A stretch of 53,185 nucleotides of DNA from an uncultured Bacteroidales bacterium. Its GTDB lineage: Bacteria; Bacteroidota; Bacteroidia; Bacteroidales; P3. Made by a program: the position numbers and the translations under genes. Shown here piece by piece: positions 1 through 6,428 of the stretch. Below the pieces are notes generated by a model, which searched no databases, was not told the DNA's origin, and saw only the letters and a program-made list of their open reading frames with translations. Every line of letters starts with the position of its first letter. Position 1 is the stretch's first letter. The DNA lies in NCBI GenBank assembly GCA_937884485.1, contig CALGCG010000058.1, forward strand, positions 1-53,185, read 5' to 3'.

Positions 1-96
1 TAGTTCCTATATACAGTATATAAGAACTATATGAGAACTATATAAGAAGTATATGGGAACTATATGAGAAGGGACGAAGTGGGGGCCTATTCGGTA
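1..96. repeat. 11-bp-period array A (cut by window edge)
   Basis: From base 20, seven consecutive 11-bp units can be read: ATAAGAACTAT, ATGAGAACTAT, ATAAGAAGTAT, ATGGGAACTAT, ATGAGAAGGGA, CGAAGTGGGGG, CCTATTCGGTA. The series grades from AT-rich to GC-rich. Bases 8-22 (TATATACAGTATATA) are a palindromic centre, so a left arm probably lies outside the window. About 66 bp match the left arm of the element at 21648-21855 in reverse complement with one mismatch. It lies upstream of the gdx promoter and so is probably not in the mRNA. Function unknown. Confidence 0.85.
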
Positions 97-152
97 CGAT
101 TCCGCGGCGGAAGAAAAAAGGGGAAATACACTGATGATAAAGTTTTTTTTCA

Positions 153-160
153 TATCTTTG
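153..160 (+). promoter_or_regulatory. -7 box of the gdx promoter
   Basis: TATCTTTG matches the Bacteroidota -7 consensus TAnnTTTG and ends 19 bases before the ATG, implying a very short leader. No clear -33 TTTG is visible. There is no room for a guanidine riboswitch. Confidence 0.6.
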
Positions 161-179
161 CATTTGATATTGCATTGCT

Positions 180-506
180 ATGAACTGGATAATACTCATA
201 ATTGCAGGACTTTGCGAGGTGGGGTTCTCTTTCTGCCTCGGCAAGACCAAGGGTCTCGAGGGGCTGCCCTACTGGGAGTGGATGGGAGCCTTTGCGTTCT
301 TCTACGTGCTCAGCGCCGTGCTGCTGGCCAAGGCCACGGAGACGCTGCCCATCGGCACGGCCTACCCCGTGTGGACCGGCATCGGCGCCCTGGGGTCGGT
401 CATCCTCGGCATCTTCGTCTTCCACGAGCCCGCCACCTTCTGGCGCCTTTTCTTCATCACCACCCTCACGGCTTCCATCATCGGCCTGAAAATAGTTAGC
501 GACTGA
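180..506 (+). CDS. sugE: SMR-family exporter, Gdx/SugE type
   Basis: A 108-residue protein with four predicted membrane helices, the usual size for small multidrug resistance transporters. It has the essential Glu13 in helix 1 (GLCEVGFS) and the SugE/Gdx signature GTAYPVWTGIGALGS in helix 3. That signature separates guanidinium/H+ exporters from EmrE-type polyspecific drug pumps. Family knowledge says it works as an antiparallel dimer in the inner membrane, exporting guanidinium and related cations. The start follows a -7 box by only 19 bases. The gene stands alone, with the 11-bp array A upstream. No guanidine riboswitch is recognisable, so its regulation is unknown. Confidence 0.9.
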   Translation: MNWIILIIAGLCEVGFSFCLGKTKGLEGLPYWEWMGAFAFFYVLSAVLLAKATETLPIGTAYPVWTGIGALGSVILGIFVFHEPATFWRLFFITTLTASIIGLKIVSD

Positions 507-616
507 CACAATAAACCGACGCGATGCGCGTTATAGAGAAGATAATTTCAGGCAGGGAGTCTCCCACGTGTGTGCCCGCTGAAGCTTTAATAACAATTTA
601 AAACATTCAACAAAAA

Positions 617-1654
617 ATGGAAAAAAAAGACCTCCTGAAAGAAACCGTCAAGCACATTGACATCAAGAAGTACGACAGCACCGAGCTTATCGACGCCATG
701 CGCCACATGAGCTTCACCAGCCGCGACACCGCCCGCGCCGCCGACATCCTCTGCCAGATGCTGGCCGAGAAGGACTGCACCAACATCCTCACCATCGCCG
801 GCTCCACCTCCGCCGCCGGCTGCATGCAGGTGTATGTCGACATGGTGCGCAACAAGATGATCGACGCCGTGGTCAGCACCGGCGCCAGCATCATCGACAT
901 GGACCTCTTCGAGGCCCTGGGCTACAAGCACTACATCGGCACCAAGGAGAACGTCATCCCCGACACCAAGCTCCGCGAGCTCTACATCGACCGCATCTAC
1001 GACACCTTCATCGACGAGGAAGAGCTGCAGGCCTGCGACCAGGCTACCTGCGACGTGGCCGACCTCCTCGAGCCCCGTCCCTACAGCAGCCGCGAGTTCC
1101 TCTACAACGTGGGCAAATGGCTCGCCGAGGGTCACGGTGTGAAGAAAGACTCCCTCATCCAGACCTGCTACGAGTGCGGCGTGCCCATCTTCTGCCCCGC
1201 CTTCAGCGACAGCAGCGCCGGCTTCGGCATCGGCAAGCACCAGTGGATCCGCCGTCACGAGGGCAAGCCCTATGTCAGCATCGACAGCGTGGCCGACTTC
1301 CTCGAGCTCACCGAGATCAAGATGAACTGCCCCGAGAGCGGCCTCTTCATGGTCGGCGGCGGCACCCCCAAGAACTTCGCCCAGGACACCGTCGTCTGCG
1401 CCGAAATCCTCGGCAAGGAGGTGCCCATGCACAAATATGCCATCCAGATCACCGTGGCCGACGTCCGCGACGGCGCCTGCTCGTCCAGCACCCTCCTCGA
1501 GGCCGGCAGCTGGGGCAAGGTGAGCGAGGAGCTGCAGCAGATGGTCTACGCCGAAGGCACCACCGTCATCCCCGCCATCGTCAGCTACGCCTACCACAAC
1601 GGCGCCTGGAAACAGCGCGAGTACAAGAACTGGCAGAAGCTCTGGCAGAAATAA
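617..1654 (+). CDS. Deoxyhypusine synthase-like protein
   Basis: A 345-residue protein of the deoxyhypusine synthase family. The C-terminal segment EAGSWGKVSEE matches the eukaryotic active-site loop EAVSWGK, so Lys301 is in the position of the catalytic lysine that carries the aminobutyl group of spermidine. Bacteria have no eIF5A, so the eukaryotic reaction cannot apply. Bacterial relatives are thought to act in polyamine metabolism by NAD-dependent aminobutyl transfer, but the substrate here is inferred only. It appears monocistronic, with an intrinsic terminator just downstream at 1674-1703. Confidence 0.85.
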   Translation: MEKKDLLKETVKHIDIKKYDSTELIDAMRHMSFTSRDTARAADILCQMLAEKDCTNILTIAGSTSAAGCMQVYVDMVRNKMIDAVVSTGASIIDMDLFEALGYKHYIGTKENVIPDTKLRELYIDRIYDTFIDEEELQACDQATCDVADLLEPRPYSSREFLYNVGKWLAEGHGVKKDSLIQTCYECGVPIFCPAFSDSSAGFGIGKHQWIRRHEGKPYVSIDSVADFLELTEIKMNCPESGLFMVGGGTPKNFAQDTVVCAEILGKEVPMHKYAIQITVADVRDGACSSSTLLEAGSWGKVSEELQQMVYAEGTTVIPAIVSYAYHNGAWKQREYKNWQKLWQK

Positions 1655-1673
1655 AAGAAATCATCTAATAATC

Positions 1674-1704
1674 AAAAGCCGGGGGCTCATGTCTCCGGCT
1701 TTTC
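1674..1704 (+). terminator. Intrinsic terminator after the deoxyhypusine synthase-like gene
   Basis: Arms AAAAGCCGG (1674-1682) and CCGGCTTTT (1695-1703) flank a 12-base loop, with the T-run formed by the right arm. It ends eight bases before the RAYT ATG, which separates the two transcription units. Confidence 0.75.
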
Positions 1705-1710
1705 TTGATA

Positions 1711-2862
1711 ATGCCAGTCTCGCCCTATCGCCCGCGCAACCCCGGCCACGACTACTACGGCCGCGGCGTCTACCTGGTCACGCTTGTTGTGAGCGGCCGT
1801 CAGCCCCTGCTCTCCTCCTTTGCAGCCGAGTTCGGCTGCAAAGAAAGTCTGTTCCCCACCCCCCTCGGCAAAGCCGTCCTCCAAGCCTGGCAGCAGACCC
1901 CTGCTATCCAGGCCACCCATGGCAACCGCGTGGAGGTGCACGCCGCCGTCTGCATGCCCGACCATTTCCACGGCGTCATCGAGGTGCTCGAGCCCATGCC
2001 GTGGAGCCTGGGCGACATCATCCAGGCCTTCAAGGCCACCTGCACCGCCCGCTGGCAGGCCATGCAGGGCCTCCCGTCCTCCAGCAATCGACCGATCTCG
2101 GTCGATTGCCAGCGCCCCGACGCCCCCGCCTGGCTCCGCGAGAAGGCCCTCGTCCACCACACCGAAGGCGCCCTCGTCCGCAGCCTCTCCCACCGGCAGC
2201 GGCAGGAATACTACGCCCTTGTCGGCCGCAGCCAGCGCCCCCTGTTCGACGACAACTACGACGACACCGTCTGCCTCGACGAGCGCCACCGCCAGGCGAT
2301 GATAGCCTATGTGGACGACAACCCCCGCCGGGCGCTCCTGCGCCGTCGGTTGCCCGACGTGATGCGCCGCTGCCTCCATGTCCGCATCGGAGAGCGCAGC
2401 TATGGCGCCTTCGGCAACCTCTTCCTCCTGCGCTGGGCCCGCAAGGTGCAGGTGCAGTGCCACCGTCGGCACCCCGTCAGCCGCCTCCCCTACGAGACCA
2501 CCGCCGACTACGCCGCCGAGCACGACCGCTGGCTCTCCGCCATCCTCGCCGGACAGACCGTCATCGTCACCCCCGGCATCTCGCGCGGCGAACAGCTGAT
2601 GAAGAACGAATGCCTGGCCAAAGGCTACCCCCTCATCCACCTGCAAGACCAACCCATCGGCCCTTACTGGAAACCCGAACACAGCCGTTTCGACGCCTGC
2701 GCCAACGGCAGCCTGCTGATTCTCGCCCCGTGGGATCTCGACGCCATGGGCGACGTGGCAGGAGTGCCGGCCGACAGCAGCTACAGCCGTTTCCACAACC
2801 TCAACACCCTCGCAGCGGAAATCTGCTCCTTCGACGGCGAAGCCCACATTCTTCGAGATTGA
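1711..2862 (+). CDS. RAYT-type (REP-associated tyrosine) HUH transposase-like protein with extra C-terminal domain
   Basis: A 383-residue protein. The N-terminal 210 residues resemble IS200-like Y1 transposases of the RAYT class: YLVTLVV strand, HUH motif in CMPDHFHGVIEV (His85, His87), and a helix around AYVDDNPRRA whose Tyr200 is a candidate nucleophile. Residues about 260-383 form an extra domain with VIVTPGISRGE and LLILAPW that resembles a DprA/SLOG-like Rossmann fold; this is inference. The ATG at 1711 is preferred over a TTG at 1705. No flanking transposon ends are visible, so it looks like a domesticated single-copy gene. Two 12-2-12 palindromes lie inside the reading frame, encoding residues 36-44 and 125-133. 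RAYTs elsewhere process REP hairpins. Confidence 0.8.
   Translation: MPVSPYRPRNPGHDYYGRGVYLVTLVVSGRQPLLSSFAAEFGCKESLFPTPLGKAVLQAWQQTPAIQATHGNRVEVHAAVCMPDHFHGVIEVLEPMPWSLGDIIQAFKATCTARWQAMQGLPSSSNRPISVDCQRPDAPAWLREKALVHHTEGALVRSLSHRQRQEYYALVGRSQRPLFDDNYDDTVCLDERHRQAMIAYVDDNPRRALLRRRLPDVMRRCLHVRIGERSYGAFGNLFLLRWARKVQVQCHRRHPVSRLPYETTADYAAEHDRWLSAILAGQTVIVTPGISRGEQLMKNECLAKGYPLIHLQDQPIGPYWKPEHSRFDACANGSLLILAPWDLDAMGDVAGVPADSSYSRFHNLNTLAAEICSFDGEAHILRD
1818..1843. repeat. Perfect 12-2-12 palindrome inside the RAYT gene (1)
   Basis: CTTTGCAGCCGA, spacer GT, then TCGGCTGCAAAG: perfect 12-bp arms. It shares the core CCGA-NN-TCGG and exact geometry with the palindrome at 2084-2109. It encodes residues 36-44 without breaking the frame. 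Confidence 0.9.
2084..2109. repeat. Perfect 12-2-12 palindrome inside the RAYT gene (2)
   Basis: GCAATCGACCGA, spacer TC, then TCGGTCGATTGC: perfect 12-bp arms around the same CCGA-NN-TCGG core as 1818-1843. It encodes residues 125-133 in a Ser/Asn/Pro-rich stretch that looks like a tolerant loop. Confidence 0.9.
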
Positions 2863-3034
2863 GACGCCCACGCTCCCTCCTACAGTCCTTCTATATTCTG
2901 TCCGCTGGGCACGGATGTAGGGGTATAGAAGTGTTAAAATTTCATAAAAATGAGGGGGCGAGTGTAATTTTCTACCCTTTTTTTGCGTCTATATAGTCAG
3001 AACGGATAGTACGTCTAACGAAAAACGACACACA

Positions 3035-4243
3035 ATGAAAAAAAACCTAACCTTTGCGCTCCTCGCGCTGATGGCACTCACCGCACACGCCCAAAACGGC
3101 GACGAAGCAAAACGTATCCTCCGTCTTTCACGCGAGAAATGCCAGTCCATACTGCAAGGTCATTACGTGCTGGAGTACCGGAATAAAACAATGATGAACA
3201 GGGACACGACAATAATACGCTATACCTGCGACTTCAAGAAACTGCCAACCGACACGCTGTTCAACAAAGCCTTCAATATGTTTACGGAGTTCCCCGGCCA
3301 TGAGGGATGGAACCAACATACGCTTTACACGGGTAACGAACTTGTCACATACGATGACACCGTGGGCAACATTAAGTCGTGCGTCCTCTGGGCGGACAAG
3401 ATTAAACGCATTCGCCACAACTTCACATTCTACGAAGCCTTGACAAACAAGAACTGCTACCCAATCCCCGACGAGGAGCTGATGGCCGACAGCGCCTATA
3501 CCTTCAACCTCACGGAGACACAAAGTTGCTACAAAGTAGACTACATCAAGACGGAGCCCGAACCTGCCGGTCCCGGTATGCAGTGCATCCGCTACGAGGT
3601 GGAGATGTGGCTTGACAAGAATAGTCACCTGCCCGTCCAGTACACCATTGCCTACGACTTGGTGGAGGGGCAGGATACCATGTGTCAATATGACCTGTTC
3701 AAGTTGCTGGATTTCGACGCTGAGATTGACGAAACCCTCCTGACAATGAAATCTATACCTGCCAGCGTAACGCTGAACGACTATGTAGCAGATAAAGCAC
3801 CCGAACCGCTTGCCGAGGGCACGATGGCACCTGAATGGTCGTTGCCTAATCTGACTGGCGACACAGTTCGACTCACCGACCTGCGCGGCCGCGTCGTACT
3901 GCTCGACTTCTTCTACAAATCATGTGCTCCTTGCAGTGCAGCTCTACCCTTCTTGCAGAGTCTTCACGAGAAGTACAAAGACAAAGGGTTTGTTATGATT
4001 GGCATTGACCCCTTCGACGACTCCGTGAAAGACGAGATGGCCAACTTCCTCTCCAAGCGCGGCATCACCTATACCACACTTTACTCCGACCGCGAACTGC
4101 CCAAGACCTACCATGTTGTCGCATACCCGACGCTCTTCTTTATCGACCGCGACGGCAAGATTGCCAAAGTGCAACAAGGCTACCACAAAACTTTCGAGGA
4201 ATCCATCGAAGAACAACTACAGAAAATGCTTCAATCCAATTAA
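3035..4243 (+). CDS. Secreted TlpA/ResA-like thioredoxin-fold protein
   Basis: A 402-residue protein with a signal peptide ending near AHAQ (residues 1-20), an N-terminal domain of about 240 residues without a recognised family, and a C-terminal AhpC/TSA-like thioredoxin domain. The domain carries the redox motif CAPC (Cys297 and Cys300) in FFYKSCAPCSAALPF and a cis-Pro segment VVAYPTLFFIDRDG. Such Bacteroidota proteins act in the periplasm as thiol-disulfide reductases; the partner is unknown. Base composition is more AT-rich than in neighbouring genes, possibly indicating different ancestry. A leader of about 170 bases separates it from the RAYT gene. Confidence 0.85.
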   Translation: MKKNLTFALLALMALTAHAQNGDEAKRILRLSREKCQSILQGHYVLEYRNKTMMNRDTTIIRYTCDFKKLPTDTLFNKAFNMFTEFPGHEGWNQHTLYTGNELVTYDDTVGNIKSCVLWADKIKRIRHNFTFYEALTNKNCYPIPDEELMADSAYTFNLTETQSCYKVDYIKTEPEPAGPGMQCIRYEVEMWLDKNSHLPVQYTIAYDLVEGQDTMCQYDLFKLLDFDAEIDETLLTMKSIPASVTLNDYVADKAPEPLAEGTMAPEWSLPNLTGDTVRLTDLRGRVVLLDFFYKSCAPCSAALPFLQSLHEKYKDKGFVMIGIDPFDDSVKDEMANFLSKRGITYTTLYSDRELPKTYHVVAYPTLFFIDRDGKIAKVQQGYHKTFEESIEEQLQKMLQSN

Positions 4244-4292
4244 CCACCAAGAATACAACCATAAAACGCAACATCAAACCATTCCTCCCGCC

Positions 4293-4388
4293 CGCCCCCA
4301 GGCCACCTACCTGTTGACCCTCACCACCGCCGACGGCAAGCAGCACACCGTCCGCCTGCTGAAGCAATCGGACATCTTTTCACGGTAA
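4293..4388 (+). pseudogene. Relic of a T9SS type A C-terminal sorting domain
   Basis: In one frame this short, GC-rich stretch reads ATYLLTLTTADGKQHTV followed by RLLKQ, six further residues and a stop. This closely resembles the last strands of type IX secretion type A sorting domains; compare GVYMLRLTLPG...RRVVKQ at the end of the C25 peptidase in this window. No start codon, signal peptide or passenger domain goes with it, so I read it as the tail of a deleted secreted-protein gene. The short length leaves room for coincidence. Confidence 0.5.
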
Positions 4389-4415
4389 TTTTCAATCATC
4401 AAAAACACCTCCAAT

Positions 4416-4829
4416 ATGAAACACAACATCATTAAATCCCTCGTCGCTCTCGCTTTGGGCGCGCTGCTGCTGACAGGCTGCGGCAAAGACAACAAAGACA
4501 ATGAAGCCCTTATCGGCAAATGGACCAGCACGGCTCAATCGTATGAAATAACCATCGATGGGCGGCAGAACATCACGGAAGGTTATATCTACATGGAGTT
4601 TACAGACGACAAGGTATTGGTATCCGACTCACGGACGGACTGTCTTGCAGAGTGGCACAACTACACCCTCTCAAAAGAATCCGACAAGCAGTTGTTGGAG
4701 ATTAAAGGCGGCTGCTATAAGGGTAGGGTATTTGTGGTGGGAAAGCTCACCAGCGACGAACTTGTGCTGGCGCCGTTCTCCAGTGGAGCCGACTGGGACT
4801 TCCGCTACATCATGAAACGCTGCGAGTGA
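4416..4829 (+). CDS. Small lipocalin-like lipoprotein
   Basis: A 137-residue protein with a lipoprotein signal peptide (lipobox LLTGC, Cys near residue 22) followed by a charged tether and the segment EALIGKWTSTAQSYEI. That opening is typical of lipocalin-like Bacteroidota lipoproteins of about 130-150 residues. The remainder alternates hydrophobic and polar residues as in a beta-barrel. No specific function can be assigned. A terminator follows at 4883-4917. Confidence 0.75.
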   Translation: MKHNIIKSLVALALGALLLTGCGKDNKDNEALIGKWTSTAQSYEITIDGRQNITEGYIYMEFTDDKVLVSDSRTDCLAEWHNYTLSKESDKQLLEIKGGCYKGRVFVVGKLTSDELVLAPFSSGADWDFRYIMKRCE

Positions 4830-4882
4830 TCTGCCTGGTCTGATTAATTGGCGTATTTGTCGCATATTATTACGCAATAAAA

Positions 4883-4917
4883 GTTTGCATCCTGCGTTAA
4901 GGATGCAAACTTTTTTT
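4883..4917 (+). terminator. Intrinsic terminator
   Basis: Arms GTTTGCATCCT and AGGATGCAAAC around loop GCGTTA, then seven Ts. It ends the lipoprotein transcript immediately before the next start codon. Confidence 0.9.
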
Positions 4918-4919
4918 GT

Positions 4920-5300
4920 ATGCTACAAACCGGAATCAAAGGACATCATGAGCAGACCGTCACCCCCGCGATGAGCGCCGCGCGGGTGGGCAGCGGCCTG
5001 GTGGACGTGTTTGCCACCCCAATGCTGGTGGCGCTGGTAGAACAGACCTGCTATGAGAGTGTGCTGCCACACCTCGACGAGGGACAGGGCACCGTGGGTA
5101 CGCTGGTCAACGTCAGCCACACCTCGGCCACGCCGATAGGCCGCCGTGTGTGGTGCGACAGCGAGCTGGTGGAGGTGGACCGCCGCCGGCTGGTCTTCCG
5201 CGTCAAGGCCTTCGACGAGGCCGGCCCCATAGGCGAGGGCACACACGAGCGTTTCGTTATCGACACCGAGAAGTTCATGGCCAAGATAAGCGCAAAATAA
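4920..5300 (+). CDS. FlK-like hotdog-fold acyl-CoA thioesterase
   Basis: A 126-residue single hotdog domain resembling fluoroacetyl-CoA thioesterase FlK. Family features in order are VFATPMLVALVEQTCYE (with the central helix), GTVGTLVNVSHTSATPIG (containing the active-site Thr/His region) and a terminal GTHERFVIDTEKF strand. It probably hydrolyses a short acyl-CoA in the cytoplasm; the substrate is unknown, and fluoroacetyl-CoA should not be assumed. The ATG lies three bases after the T-run of the preceding terminator, so transcription must either start within it or read through. The conserved N-terminal strand supports this upstream start. Confidence 0.85.
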   Translation: MLQTGIKGHHEQTVTPAMSAARVGSGLVDVFATPMLVALVEQTCYESVLPHLDEGQGTVGTLVNVSHTSATPIGRRVWCDSELVEVDRRRLVFRVKAFDEAGPIGEGTHERFVIDTEKFMAKISAK

Positions 5301-5311
5301 TATTCGCTACT

Positions 5312-5367
5312 TTTGAATTTATTTTGTATCTTTGTACGCGTCAATTGCCCCCAACAATGGGTGCAAT
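5312..5367 (+). promoter_or_regulatory. tdh promoter and 5'-UTR hairpin
   Basis: TATCTTTG at 5327-5334 matches the Bacteroidota -7 consensus. Downstream, 5344-5367 can form a stem of nine pairs with one mismatch (ATTGCCCCC / GGGTGCAAT) around AACAAT in the 5'-UTR. Whether the hairpin regulates anything is unknown. Confidence 0.55.
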
Positions 5368-5414
5368 GACATGATATATTGTTTGTTATAAAGAAATTAT
5401 AAAGTAAAATAACA

Positions 5415-6362
5415 ATGAAAAAGATTCTTATTGTCGGTGCCGGCGGACAGATTGGTTCCGAGCTGACACGTAATTTGAGAGACATCTATGGCGACAACAA
5501 CGTTGTTTGCAGCGACCTCCGTCCCCTGAAGGGCGACCCCTACGAGCGTGGCCCCGTGGAGCGCATCGACAGCACCCAAATCATGCAGATTGCCACTGCC
5601 GTCAAGCAGTACAACATTGACACCATCTACAACCTCGCCGCCATCCTCAGCGCCACGGCCGAGCTGAACCCCATGCTGGGTTGGAACGTGGGCATCGGCA
5701 GCCTGGTGAACTGCCTCGAGGTGGCCCGCCTCTTCGGCTGCGCCGTCTTCACCCCCTCGAGCATCGGAGCCTTCGGCCCCAGCACCCCCCACGACCTCAC
5801 CCCGCAGGACACCATCCAGCGCCCCAACACCATCTACGGTGTCACCAAGGTCACCGGCGAGCTCCTCTCCGACTACTACTTCACCCGCTTCGGCGTCGAC
5901 ACCCGCTCGGTCCGCTTCCCCGGCCTCATCAGCTACCAGACCCTCCCCGGCGGCGGCACCACCGACTACGCCGTCGAGATCTACTACGCCGCCGTCAAGG
6001 GCGAGAAGTTTGTCTGCCCCCTGAAGAAAGGCACCTACATGGATATGATGTACATGCCCGATGCCCAGAAGGCCATGATCGACATCATGGAGGCCGACCC
6101 CACCAAGCTCGTCCACCGCAACAGCTTCAACGTCACCAGCATGAGCTTCGACCCGGAGATCATCTACAACGCCATCAAGAAGCGCTACCCCAACTTCGAG
6201 ATGGTCTACGAGCCCGAACCCATCAAACAGGCCATCGCCGACAGCTGGCCCAACAAGATGGACGACTCCTGCGCCCGCAACGAGTGGGGCTGGAATCCCC
6301 AGTACGACCTGGAGAAGATGACCGACGACATGATCCTCAACCTCAAGAAGAAGCTTCTCTAA
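5415..6362 (+). CDS. NAD-dependent L-threonine 3-dehydrogenase (SDR type)
   Basis: A 315-residue extended short-chain dehydrogenase. It has an N-terminal NAD-binding Rossmann motif (ILIVGAGGQIGSEL), a catalytic Tyr-Lys pair in IYGVTKVTGEL, and the diagnostic threonine-dehydrogenase stretch GTYMDMMYMPDA with a Ser/Thr-rich FNVTSMSFDPE segment. It oxidises L-threonine to 2-amino-3-ketobutyrate, which goes on to glycine and acetyl-CoA. It is a single gene between its own promoter and a strong terminator. UDP-sugar epimerase is the main alternative but lacks this signature. Confidence 0.88.
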   Translation: MKKILIVGAGGQIGSELTRNLRDIYGDNNVVCSDLRPLKGDPYERGPVERIDSTQIMQIATAVKQYNIDTIYNLAAILSATAELNPMLGWNVGIGSLVNCLEVARLFGCAVFTPSSIGAFGPSTPHDLTPQDTIQRPNTIYGVTKVTGELLSDYYFTRFGVDTRSVRFPGLISYQTLPGGGTTDYAVEIYYAAVKGEKFVCPLKKGTYMDMMYMPDAQKAMIDIMEADPTKLVHRNSFNVTSMSFDPEIIYNAIKKRYPNFEMVYEPEPIKQAIADSWPNKMDDSCARNEWGWNPQYDLEKMTDDMILNLKKKLL

Positions 6363-6374
6363 GCCACTAATAAC

Positions 6375-6413
6375 AAAAGGTGCCCGCTACAATCGCTGTA
6401 GCGGGCACCTTTT
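6375..6413. terminator. Strong bidirectional terminator
   Basis: Perfect 17-bp arms (6375-6391 and 6397-6413) around loop ATCGC. The A-run on the left and T-run on the right let it stop both the plus-strand dehydrogenase and the convergent minus-strand C25 peptidase. Confidence 0.95.
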
Positions 6414-6428
6414 TTTTGTTTATCCAAC

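Noticed and set aside
1..180. Guanidine riboswitch upstream of gdx
   Set aside because: The promoter leaves a leader of only about 15 bases and no ykkC-type motif is seen; the repeat lies upstream of the -7 box.
552..570. GGGAG-T-CTCCC palindrome before the deoxyhypusine synthase-like gene
   Set aside because: Short, no T-run and no known operator; could be chance.
4113..4388. A 91-codon gene overlapping the thioredoxin gene
   Set aside because: Most of it is an out-of-frame reading of the thioredoxin gene; only its last 30 codons look meaningful, as a sorting-tail relic.
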